In this document: one piece after another, positions 48,368 through 59,020 of the stretch
Layout: each line of letters starts with the position of its first letter
How positions within the stretch are numbered: the stretch's first letter is position 1
NCBI GenBank assembly: GCA_009192285.1
Contig: WBVU01000022.1
Span: 62,001-126,000 of the forward strand
Source: Morchella semilibera
Lineage: Eukaryota > Ascomycota > Pezizomycetes > Pezizales > Morchellaceae
Length of the DNA: 64,000 nt
Direction: 5' to 3'
Notes under the pieces: model-generated
Told to the model about the DNA's origin: nothing
What the model saw: the letters and a program-made list of their open reading frames with translations, nothing else
Database searches by the model: none
Position numbers and translations under genes: made by a program

Positions 48368-48976
48368 CGCCTTGGTACTGCTGTTGGTACAATGGGCACG
48401 GTTTGGCAAAATTAAAACCAAATAAGCAACCCAGGATAGTTATAGACTGACAGCACCTGGAATTTATAGCTTGGACTATTTATATATACCTCCCCCCCCT
48501 CCCCCCCTCCCCCCCACCCAGCATCCCAAAAATTTGGAGTTGTGGTGGGCAGGCCGGCCATACATGTAGTTTTGCAGCTCCTGGTGTGCGCGTGCCTGTC
48601 CGTGGTTTATGTCACCGTTATATATATATAAGTACCTGGTGAGGTTTGACATTTAATATATACAGAGCCCCAACACTCTCCCATCAGTAGAAGGGTGGTG
48701 GTGGTGCATACGGAAAGTAGGCACTGCTAGGATGAGTTGCGTCATGAAGTTCATAAGATGTCACTCGATGGTGTCAATCACATCCAGACCGGTTTTATCA
48801 ACCGAGTGCAAAACCAAGGCCTGGAAGAGAGAAAAGGAGAGAGAGAAAAGCTCTATAAAATATCTATGTGTATATATATTCCCCCCCCAAAGCCATCTAT
48901 ATAGTCCTGCCCTGCCCAATCTAAACTAAAACGCAATGGTATCAATCTATCAATCTATCTATCTAACTAACCGCTA

Positions 48977-50376
48977 CTAATTCAACAGGATGTTGACCAC
49001 AGCCCCGTCCTCGCCCTCCACCCTGATGCCCGCCTCCTCCCCCACCAGCGCATACCGCCTCCTCACCAACTCAAACACAATGAGCCCAGCACTGGTGCTC
49101 GGCACCTGCCTCAGCGTGTTCATCACAAACCCCCTATACAGCCACCTGCGCCAGCCACCCACCTTCTCCTTCTGCAGCGCACACTGCACCCACGTGTCCC
49201 TGTACGCATTTGCATAGACGCTCCACGCGGTCTCGGCGGCGGCGCCGCGCGACGTCAGCCTACTCGCATAGTCCATGCTCTCCAGGCGGCCCCAGTGGAC
49301 ATCCTGGACCTTTGCGAGCGGGTGCTGGACGGCCTGCTGCGTCACGCTCGCCGTGATGCCCGCCAGCAGCAGGAACGCCGGCTCCATTGTGAAGTGCGGG
49401 CGGACGGTTGTCTCGGCGCCGCGGCGCAGGCCGCGCCCGTAGTACCAGCGCGCGTAGCTGTAGAAGCATTGCTGCTTGACGCCCTCGAACGCGGCAAAGA
49501 ACACGCCGTATCCGAAGCTCTCCTTGAGGAGGCTGAGGCCGTAGCCGGCGAACACGCCGCGGGGCCCGATCTCGCGCAACTTGCGGTGCGCGTAGGTCCA
49601 CATTGTTGGGTACTGGCCTGTGAGCATCTCGCTGACCTTGAAGCGGATGACGAGGGCGTCGAGGGGCGCGGCGACGATGGATTGGAGGGTGCCGGCGAGG
49701 AAGCCGGCGGCGAAGGTTGCGGTGGGGGGCGGCGGGGGGTGGACGCGGCGGGAGTGCTGGGAGGAGGGGGCGTGCAGCGTCGAGAGGGTGGTGAGGTAGG
49801 TTGTGTAGAGGAGGGCACCGACGGAGGCGTTGGCAATGAGTGGAGGGAGGACTATGAGGGGGGGAGGTTAGTATATTTGATATTTTTCAGTTTTTGTGCG
49901 GGTTCGATCATTGGTGGGCGGGGTGATCATTGGTCCCTGTGGACTGACCTTGGTTCGGGATGAAGCCCCAGCCGTAATGCTTCACCGCATGAGCGAGCAG
50001 GAGCGGTGTCGTCTGCCTGAAAGACCATTTCTCGTTCGCCTGTATGAGTGGATTCACGGCGCGGACCATTTGCTGTCGCCCATATCATACTGTATATTAG
50101 CTACATAATATATCTCTGCACTCTCCCAAATCCCCAGAGCAAAACGGAATTAAAGAGAGAGAAAACACCCACCATGTAATCCACCCTCATCCTAAAAAAC
50201 GCCTTGACCGGGGCGCGGAAGTAGAAGGCCACCAGCTGCGTCCCAACAGCCCTGACGCCCGCCGCCGACGTGCCCTGCACGATGTTGTTTGCGGGCTTTC
50301 GGGCGGCGGCGGCGGCGTCGGCGTCGCTGCGGGACGAGGGGATCGAGGGATCGTAGAGATCTTTGGTCATGGCCAC
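48977..50376 (-). CDS. Mitochondrial carrier family protein
   Basis: This is a probable inner-membrane solute carrier (SLC25 fold); the substrate is unknown. It has three exons: 50173-50376, 49949-50072 and 48977-49851, giving 400 residues in frame. The N-terminal 35 residues are Asp/Ala-rich and lack an obvious presequence, as usual for carriers. Carrier features are the stretch GFLAGTLQSIVAAPLDALVIRF, which carries the P-x-D-x-(V/I)-x-x-R signature, followed by GVFAGYGLSLLKESFGYGVFF, and LLLAGITASVTQQAVQHPLAKVQ with WLYRGFVMNTLRQVPSTSAG in the last repeat. The signatures are degenerate in the first and third repeats, as in the divergent fungal carriers of this length. The last exon is very G+C-rich. 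It is divergent from VPS25 with 310 bp between the starts. Confidence 0.82.
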
Positions 50377-50686
50377 ATCGGGGTGTCTCTGTATCTGCGT
50401 GTATATGGAGGTGGATGTATTTATCGATGGATGGGCAGAGAGAGAGAGAGAGAGTCTGCATAAAGTACAGCTTAATTAGAACTGTCAGAGAAAGACACTC
50501 GTGATAGGGCGTTTTGAGCCTCAAAGCCTGGGATCTCCAACCCCCACCGCAGAGCAGTCAAGAAACCCCCGCGATATCTTCCCTTTCCGCCATAGCCATC
50601 ATAGGAGCTGTTAATACACAATTATATTATTTCTATACTCTACTCTACATTCTCCATCTACTCTCTCCCTCTCTCCAACCTCAGCC
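50377..50686. promoter_or_regulatory. Bidirectional promoter, carrier/VPS25
   Basis: Only 310 bp separate the divergent start codons. The region contains an AG microsatellite (50440-50452) and CT-rich stretches just before the VPS25 start. Shared regulation is an inference from spacing only. Confidence 0.45.
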
Positions 50687-51380
50687 ATGGTGACCACAAC
50701 CCCGCCCTCCGTCTATCCAGACCACTACGACTTCCCCCCCTTCTTCACCAGATACGTCCCCCGCTCCCCCCCTCCCCCCCAAGACTAACCCCCAACACAC
50801 AGCCCAACGAAACGACCTGGTCCGCGCAGCGCTCAATCTGGGCCACCTTCATCCTCGAGTACTGCCGCCACCACCGCCTCTGGCGCCTCCACGTCTCCGA
50901 CGCGCTCGAGACAGACCTCTTCTGGAACAAGCGCCTCTCGCGTACCCCCCCCCCCCCCTCTCCCCACGCAAGCAAGCAACAGCTGACAGCAGCAGGGCGA
51001 CTATCGCCCAAGGACGCAGCGGCAGTGCTAGACTGGATGGCGGCCGAGGGCGCAATCGCCTGGGACGGCGCGGCGGCGGTGGTCTACTGGCGCAGCGCGG
51101 AGGAGTGGGCCGACGCCATCTATGCGTGGATCGATGCCACGGGGCAGCGCGGAAGCGTGCTGACGCTGTACGAGATCTCGGAGGGCGACCTGACCGTCTC
51201 GCAGGGTATGTCCCTCTCTGTCTGTCTGGCTGTCCACCGACGGCGAGGGGCTGACGACGGGAGATAGAGTTCCATGGGATTGATCCGGTGGTGCTGAGGA
51301 GGGCCATGGATGTGTTGGTTAGGAGGGGGAGCGCGCAGGTGTTTGGCAGCGAGGATGAGAGGGGGGTCAAGTTTTTTTAG
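50687..51380 (+). CDS. VPS25: ESCRT-II subunit Vps25
   Basis: Vps25 is the ESCRT-II subunit that links to ESCRT-III when cargo is sorted into multivesicular endosomes. It has four exons: 50687-50755, 50803-50941, 50996-51205 and 51268-51380, giving 176 residues, the expected length. The N-terminus carries YDFPPFFT followed by PNETTWSAQRSIWATFILEYCRHH, matching the PPF motif and the first winged helix. FWNKRLSRRLS and VLDWMAAEGAIAWD follow, and the second winged helix contains YAWIDATGQRGSVLTLYEI and EFHGIDPVVLRRAMDVLVRRG, ending VKFF. Introns are 47-62 nt. The first donor (GTCCCC) is weak, but an ACTAAC branch site and frame support it. Confidence 0.94.
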
Positions 51381-52294
51381 GTTTGTAATAATGGGGCTGT
51401 TGTGTTTTTTTTTATAACGGCCGGTAGCTAGTTAGCTATCTTTCTACCTTCCTTCCTTCCTGCCTTCCTTCCTATCTGCCTGCCTGCCTGCATGTTTGTC
51501 TGTCGGCGGCGTAGAGGTAGAGGTAGTAATGGGTGCTGTGTCGTTCGACGTCCAGGACAACCCTAAACCTGTGTGCGAGTGACAGCATATGAAACTGCTA
51601 AACTACACCGCCTCTCTCTCACAACACTGGCAAATTACATCTATTAAACCATGAGCATCAAGTCCCCGGAGAGGGGACCCGCGCTGACCAGGAGTGGTGG
51701 AGTCTACACATGACCGGTCCGGAATGATCACACACATGTAGATGGCCCATGATGTGTGCTCCAACACACCCGATCACTCGTGCGTTCGCCCAACACCTTG
51801 CTACATGTAAAGCATGCCGAACAGTCACATCTTGATGAAGCGCATGGGCCGTTAAGTGCATGTGGAGTAAACCAACAAGTAAGAGTAGTCACCAAACACC
51901 CGTTAGGGAGAGGAAGGGGGGAAGAAGGCCCCTTTAATATAGGCTAGATATAAAAATATATTTTACATACCCAAGCAAGCCGAGCAAGCTTCTGAAGATC
52001 AAGGGAGAAAACAGGAAGAAAAAAAAACAACTCCCCCAAACTCCCATTCCCTCCGTCCCATCCTATCCCATCCCACCCCCCGCCATACTCACCCCCCATA
52101 GGTACATACATACATGTAGTTGATATTTCCAACTGCAGCTTGGAATTGAACATCAACCCCTGTACAGTAACCGCGCCGTACCGTGATATGCCATGCCAGC
52201 CATAAGCGTAGAGAAAAATAAAAAAACATGCAATAGAAGACAAAAATTGATATAAGCCCCAGCTACAGAACCGGCTTTATATATATACCCTAAA
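51381..52294. other. Intergenic spacer VPS25-RING gene (convergent)
   Basis: Convergent 3' ends with a CTTCCTTCC/CTGCCTGC simple repeat (about 51447-51490) and two TACATGTA sites (51802, 52111). No gene is seen. Confidence 0.5.
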
Positions 52295-54496
52295 CTAAGC
52301 ACCCCTCTTCCCGCCATTGGTCATGAGAGTAACCTTCTTAAACTTCTTTTTCTTGCCTCCCTTGCCATGACTCGGTGCCTTCCCACCACCGCCACCGGCA
52401 TCAGCCAACCTGGCTAGTGTCTCGTCGTCCTCCCAATCCTGCCACCACCCTGTCTCCACCCTCTCAACCACATGGCTCTGCTCCGCGCCTTGCGGAAGAA
52501 CCAACGGCGTTCCCCATACTGTTCTGCTCATACTAGGGCTCGTTCCTGGGCTCGTGTACTCGCTTTCCTGCACTGGTAACGGCGAATCTGAGCTACCCTC
52601 GCCGCCGTTGGTGAACACTGGTCGCGGAACATCGTTCAGCGACTCCTGCGTGGCTAGCGCGACAAAATCCTCCTCCGAGAAGCCTCTCATGCTCCCTCTT
52701 CTCCGGTGGCGGTGCAATGCCTCCTCTTCCTTCTCAGCGCGGATGCGGTCACGCTCCTCCTTCTGCTCTTTGTCGTGCTTCTTTTTCCGCCGGCGGGCAA
52801 TCTCGACCTTGAAGTGGTCAAGGACCTCTGCTGGAATAATCCCCGTCCAGTCACATTCGAGAAAGCCGACTTCGCAGCCGGCTGGGAGGTGTGCTACATA
52901 TTTTGCGCGCTTACGGAGTTCATCATCGACAGATGTGCCTGTGGTGATATTCTCGACGCGGGGGAGGATCGCAGTCGGGAGAGCTTCATATGAACCGAAA
53001 GCTGCTTTGAGGATGCGGATATCGAGAGAGCTGAGATAGTAGTGTGGGAGAGCTTGGTAGAAATAATATGGCATGTCGTGGGAATGTGGAGTGTGAGATT
53101 TTGATACTGGCACAGGAGTCTTGGCTGTTTCTAGAGTCTCTGGGGGCTGCTGTGCGGGCGTGGTCGATTGAGGACGCGAGTTGGCTGATGATGAGTGACC
53201 GGATGAGGCTTCATGGGCTACATGGTAGAATGCCGGAACATTCTCCTCGTTAAAAACAATTTCTGGGCGCTGCTTCTCCTTCTCCTTGGCTTTTGAAGCC
53301 TCCGTTACAGCCTTAGATGGATTACCCATTCCCTTGATCCCTTCTTTTTGGAGGTTGATGTTGGCGATGGCTTTCCTAGTCCACTCCCCATCCTCACCAA
53401 ACATTACCATATCCTCCTTAGCCATCTTCTCTAGCTCTGCAACCTCTCTAGAAAACTCCTCTTCCATGTAATCCTCTGTCCCTTTCATGACTCTAGCATA
53501 GTCCATAACCTCCCCCGAAAAGTGCCACGGTATCTCATGCTCATTCTCCGATAGCATTAATTCCGCGCCCTCTTTCGGAAGCGCTAATGTGCTGCCATGC
53601 CTTCTCATCACAAGTCGTAATACCACATCCTCGCCCTCCCTAGGCGCCGGGTTCTCCTGCCCTACAAAAAATCGAACCGGCCGAACTTCGCTAGAGTAGA
53701 TACTATCCGTGCAGATTACACACTTTTTATAGCGCGGCTTCTTTTCCGGTGGTCCCTGCGGCTTGCTGTCATCTGTAGAGGCCAAATATCGCATGAGACA
53801 CGGGAGACAGAATATATGCCCGCACTTTGCCATCCGGGGCGCCACGGGAGTAGAAAGACAGATTGGGCAGTTTGTTCGCTGTGTCTGCTCAGATGCTATA
53901 ACCTGCAGCACAAGGTCCCATGGAAGATGCACATCCGAGTCAACTGCCTGCGCGCGGTAATCACCACGGGGGTGCACGAGAAAGCGGTAGTTGGCATTGA
54001 TAAAGCGCGCCTTATCATTCGCGTGGTATCCTGACCCCAATCCCCAACTTGGTGTCTTTCGATAATTGTTCCCGTGACGGTAGCTATGATGATTGTTTTG
54101 TGGGCGTGAACCTACATTCCAATTCATCAGGTGCGTGATACTCGTACCCTTTCTTCCTCCCGACGGTAGCGTCATTGCGTCCTAAGCTATGTCAGCTATG
54201 GATCCCAGCAGTTCCAAGTGGCAATGTGGGAGAGAATGTACCTCGTCGATATGGTCGTCACCCCCGTAACGCGGAGTATTTGGCTTCCTGTGATTCTTGT
54301 GGGATTTCCTGCTCGCCTGCCCGTTACGGGGTGTACCCCCGTCAGGGATATTACGGGGCCCTCCTGCACTACTGGAGCTGATGGGAATGCTATTACGCCT
54401 TTGGGTAGAGTCGTTAGTCGTTGATAGAGTTGGTGGTGGGGCTGACGCGGGTTGCTTCGTAGAGAAACTGGCGGCGAGTTGAGAATTCGAGGACAT
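52295..54496 (-). CDS. RING-finger E3 ligase, Mag2/RNF10 type
   Basis: This is a likely ubiquitin ligase of the Mag2/RNF10 family; RNF10 and Mag2 act on 40S ribosomal proteins in ribosome quality control. It has two exons, 54242-54496 and 52295-54181, with a 60 nt intron, giving 713 residues. A Ser/Asn-rich N-terminus leads into ARFINANYRFLVHPRGDYRA and VHLPWDLVLQVIASE, the conserved block directly before the RING. The RING ligands are visible in CPICLSTPVAPRMAKCGHIFCLPCLMRYL followed, after a short insert, by KKCVICTDSIY. The C-terminal half has MPYYFYQALPHYYLSSLDIRIL, then GCEVGFLECDWTGIIPAEVL, a Lys/Glu-rich coiled segment (about 475-505) and a basic KKKKFKK tail. It is divergent from COG4. 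Confidence 0.88.
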
Positions 54497-55550
54497 GGTA
54501 GGCAGCTGGAGGGGAAGCAGAAAAGAGATGCACCTTGTAGGATAATAGTATATTGTACAAAAAAAAAGAAAGAACAGCTAGAAGAAACAGAAGAAACGAG
54601 ACGAAACGAAGCTGAGATGCGGTATGTAGAGAGTATGCAGTAGAGGCTGTACTGATTTCTTCTAAATAGCTAGCTGGATTTACCCTTGGGTGAGGGTTGA
54701 AGAGGGGGGGGGTTGTCGACCGGTGAAGGTGACGTCGATTGAAAGAAGAGAAGAAGAAGAAGAGGGAAGAGGGGAGGAGAGGAGAAGAAGAAGAAGATAT
54801 GGAGAGAGGGCAAGATTCAAGGATGGGCAACGGTGGTCCGAGTGGGAAAACCTTCCGTTGCCGCTCTGAGTAATCGCCGCCAAAATATCACTCACTGTCA
54901 TGATTCGATGACTGATATGGGCTCTTCCTCTTCTCCTTCTATTCTACTGCAGTGCATTTCATATCTTTGGCTGATATTGCTGCACTGAGCTGAGTGCAAT
55001 TGATTCCAATGGCATCATCACCATCATCATCTTTTATTTCAAGAGTTAGATGATGCATCTCATCTTCATCTGTCCTTATCGCAATCGCCAGCGGGGTTTC
55101 CTGCACCTCTTTTCCTTCTTCTCCTCCACTACCAAACAACAGGGCAAGGAAGGACAGGTACCATTTACAAGCAGCCAGTCGTTTAGAATCCCTGGATGTA
55201 AGCATCTACCTACATAACTTACCAATCTATTCTATTCACAAATTTCTAATCAGTAGATTAGAATACAATTCGCTGTTCAAAAACCCACTCACTCACGCTA
55301 CGGCCGGCAAGCTCCGAATAACCCTAACCCAGAACCCATAGCTCCAAACACCAAAATATTCCAATCCAATTGAGACTTGGGATCTGCAGATCAAAGCTGT
55401 GGAGTTCTCGCTCAGCTCGAATTCAATATTCTGGGCTTCAATATCCTAAAGCTCTCTCTTCTCTTTATCCCCTCAATCCCTCATACTCCCCCCCCACCTA
55501 GACACTGAGACATCGCGGGGACCCTTGCATACCGCCTCCACTTGACCGGA
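54497..55550. promoter_or_regulatory. Intergenic spacer RING gene-COG4 (divergent promoters)
   Basis: A 1 kb divergent promoter region. It has a GAAGAA-rich purine tract (54745-54800), an ATCATC repeat near 55014-55030 and a telobox-like ACCCTAACCC at 55321-55330, about 220 bp before COG4. No further gene is seen. Confidence 0.45.
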
Positions 55551-58098
55551 ATGACCACCTACCCCCCCGCCTCAGAGGCCGACGACACAGACGACTCCTC
55601 GCCCCCTCCACCATCTGTTCACACCTGCACCACCACCGAAGAACTCCAGGCAGCACTCGCCCACCTGAACGCGCAAGAGACAGCCGTCACTGCCCGCCTC
55701 GATGCACTCCTCGACACCCAGACAGAGCTCACCCACTCCCTCGGTCGCCTGGACTTGATCCGCGCGCATCTGGGGACGCAGGTTGTCGCCGCACGCTCCC
55801 TGACAAACAACATGCTGTCCCCCGCCGCCAGCACCGCCGCGCGCGTCACCGGCGCCGTAAAACGCCTCGACGTCGAGCAATCGCGCGTCAAGGCCACCCT
55901 CGAGGTCGTGGAGCAGGTCGCGGAACTCAAGGCATGCGTCCTCGGCGTGACTGGGTCCATGGGGGCACCGCAGGACTGGGAGACGGCCGCGGGGTATCTG
56001 GCGAGATCGGCAAAGGTGCCGGAACACATCGCCAAGGGCGAGTTTGCGGAGGAGATGGTCCCCACGGCGGAGGTGCCGGATCCGCCGAGCGTGACGTTGG
56101 AGAATGCCGCCGAGGCGCTGTGTGGGCTGTTTTTGAGGGAGTTTGAGAAGGCGGCGTCTGCGGGCGATGGGGAGAAGGTGACGAGGTTTTTCAAGCTGTT
56201 TCCATTGATTGGGAGGACGGATGTGGGGCTTGACGTCTATGGGAGGTATGTTTGTCAGGGCGTTAGTGCAAGGGCGAGAGAGACAATGGCAGGGCGGAGA
56301 ACTTCGGGGGATGGCGTGGGATTGGGTGATTTCTTCTATGCAAATTCCATGAGTCGGTTGTTTGAGCATATCGCAAACATCGTAGAACAGCATGGAAAAC
56401 TAGTTGAAAGGCATTATGGCGAAGGCCGTATGGTAAAAGTAATTGAGAGATTGCAGGTCGAGGCCGACACTCAGGCCGGAATCATCATTGATACCTTTGG
56501 TGATGAGCGGAACGTGGATAGAAAGGTGTGCAGAGTGATATCTGATGGCCCCCCCCGAAACTAGACTCATCTCACTGACGGTATGACAGCTCACTGATAT
56601 CAAATCCTATGCCTTCTCGTTCTTGGTTCAATCGTTCCTCCCACAGTCCCGTACTGCCATGGGAACCCCTCGCTCATCCTCTCCGGCGCCTGGAGCGCCC
56701 CGCATGTCCGAAGACGAAGGCGTCGATGTCAAGGAAATCGACATGCTGCTTGCGGAACTTGGTGTGATGCTTAGTCGCTGGTCCTTATACTGCCGCTTCA
56801 TTGCCCGTAAATGTCTCGTAAGTCCGGTCCCAAGTTCCCAACATCAATCATTGACCACTGACATACCATAGCCTCCCCAACCCGACCCATCGACCGATGA
56901 CGAGGTAGCAATCCCTCTCACTCTTCCACCCCTCCTCCAAAACTCTCTCCTTGCGCAGAAAGTCGAGTCCCGTCTGCTGCTCCCCTTCTCCGCAATGACC
57001 ACATTCTTCTGCCGGCGCTCAGTCGAGAAAGCGTTCCAGCTCGACGAGGCCCCCGCGGACCTAACCCTCTCCCTCACCTCCCCGGTATCCACAATTTCCA
57101 ACGCCCCCTTCATCACCTCTGCCGTCGACGACGTAATGTACATTGTTCAGACGCTCCTCCAGCGCACGCTCAACACCTCCCAGCGCGGCCTCGTGACCAC
57201 CGCAATCTCCACCATCGGCCGCGTGCTCAGCAGCGACTTTGTGGGCATGATCCAGCGCAAGATGCAGACGGAATCCTACCCCAAGGGCGCCACCGCCTCC
57301 ACGCCTCCCCCAGACGCAAAAGTGATCTCCTTCCTCGTCCTCATCAACAACCTCGACATCGCCACGGAATACAACACGCGCATCATCACAGGCTTTGCGA
57401 CCGCCACCTCGGCGCCCGTTCCCGGCACCGCCGGGAACGTCGCCCTCGAAGAGCTCTTCCCCTTCCAGAACGACGCTGCGGCCGTCAGAGACGCCTTGAA
57501 GGGCATGGAGGCGAGCTTCGAGGCCAAGGCCGGCGAGCTCGTCGCAGACGGCATCACAGTCTTCTTCAACCAGGTGGTGAAGCCGAAGCTGCGCCCGCTG
57601 CTCACAGAGGCATTCCGCGACGTCGAGTACGTAGTCTCTGACCGGGCGGCGGGCGAGGCGGACGCGGAGCAGGAGGACGGCGGCGGCGGCGGCGGTGACG
57701 GCGACGTGGTGAGGCACAGGTTCCAGGAGGGCTGGGAGGCGCTGATGACGCCGTATAGGCGTGTGCTCACGGCGAGGATGTATGCGAAGCTGCTGACGAC
57801 CACGGCGGGATACTTTGCGAGGCTGCTGGAGAAGCGCATATGGGGGTATGCGGGCAGGGTCAATGAGCTGGGCGCGATCAGGCTGGAGAGGGATGTGGCG
57901 GGCGTGGTGGGAGTGGTGGTGAGGGGCGGGATGTATGGGGTCAGGGATGCGTTCACGAGGTGCACGCAGATCTGCCTGTGCGTGAACATGGAGGAGGATG
58001 AGGTTGGGGAGATGTTGGAGGGGAGTGATGGGGTTGAGTGGAAGTTGGAGGCGGAGGAGAGGAGGAGGGCCAGGGGTATGGTGGTGGAGAGGAGGTAG
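55551..58098 (+). CDS. COG4: Conserved oligomeric Golgi complex subunit 4
   Basis: Cog4 belongs to lobe A of the COG tether, which guides retrograde vesicles within the Golgi and contacts the SNARE and SM proteins. It has three exons: 55551-56525, 56590-56817 and 56872-58098, giving 809 residues in frame, normal for the family. The N-terminal part is predicted helical and coiled (EELQAALAHLNAQETAVTAR; LGRLDLIRAHLGTQV). Family blocks are VTRFFKLFPLIGRTDVGLDV, YGRYVCQGVSARARETM, FFYANSMSRLFEHIANIVEQ, then RWSLYCRFIARKCL, and FFCRRSVEKAFQLDE. Near the C-terminus are TARMYAKLLTTTAGYFARLL and EKRIWGYAGRVNELGAIRLE. A Gly/Asp-rich insert lies near residue 705. The first ATG is at 55551. Confidence 0.94.
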
Positions 58099-59020
58099 TT
58101 GTGGTGGATCTTTCTTTTCTCTTTTCTTATATATATATATTTATTTTTTTTAGCTAGAATTGAGGTTTTGCTGGCGTCTTTGCGAGTGCCTTCTCGTGAT
58201 TGGGGTGTGTCAATGATATGTGCTGCTTGCCCAACAACCTACTCGGCAATACATGTATATCTACGCTACGGGCTCTGTGTCTGCTATGTCCCCGTTCCCC
58301 GAATAGAAACCATAAATGAAAGTGAAGGGCAGGAACGGAACGAGTATCGACCTTCAGGCCCTCTTGAAAGACAATTACATGGAGTCGGAGACGGAAACCC
58401 TAACCCAGCGCTGTAACCAACGGCCCGTTCCAAACTAGCAAACTGCGGGGGAACAGAGGCTGGGTTTAATACGATATGCCGTAGCTACATGTATGCAGTC
58501 CTAACAGTGGTACGGTTAACTACATGTATATAAGGCGATTCTGGATCGGTAGGTCCTCGCCATTCTAGCTGCTCCCCATAGCGAACAGCGAACTAGAAGC
58601 TTGACTTGGAGCGGGGAGGGACTTGATTTTCAAGACCACAACTCGTGTGCTTTACTTAAACCGACCATCCATGCAGTACCGAATAAGCGAGGGAACGAGG
58701 GAACGACAACACAAACCGAGGAGAGCAAACCCTTTTCCTCGATTGACTGATTCCCGAGCTGCTCATCGCGAGAGCTGCACTTCTCCAGCCAGCCAGCCAT
58801 CATAACCCTTCAACAGATCGAGAGCTGGCTCTCTCTCTCTCATCTCCACTTACTAATATCTATCTATAGGTTACACAGGCGCGTTAGTGCTCCATCCACG
58901 TCCGTCGCGTCTTCCCCGAATATCACAGCGCATCTTTCTGACTTTACTTCCTCTACTCCATAGAATATTACATGTATCGATAGACATCAAACACACACAC
59001 ACACACACACACACGCAGAA
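58099..59020. promoter_or_regulatory. Intergenic spacer COG4-WD40 gene
   Basis: This spacer contains four TACATGTA palindromes (58250, 58486, 58520, 58968), the densest set after 1.1-1.5 kb, a telobox-like CCCTAACCC near 58398 and a CT repeat near 58831. A (AC)12 microsatellite at 58991-59014 ends only six bases before the next start codon. No gene is seen. Confidence 0.5.
58991..59014. repeat. (AC)12 microsatellite before WD40 gene start
   Basis: Twelve AC units lie directly upstream of the start codon at 59021, so they would be in the 5' UTR or core promoter. Length variation could affect expression. Confidence 0.9.

Larger units (their letters stand above)
47405..48976. other. Intergenic spacer HDA1-carrier (convergent)
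   Basis: The spacer holds a 129 bp inverted-repeat element (47698-47826), a near-perfect 29 bp palindrome (48339-48367), a C-rich run (about 48490-48522) and one TACATGTA (48561). No gene is seen. Confidence 0.55.

Noticed and set aside
55572-56393. 273-codon open frame antisense to COG4
   Set aside because: It is a shadow of the G+C-rich COG4 exon; COG4 family motifs are on the plus strand.
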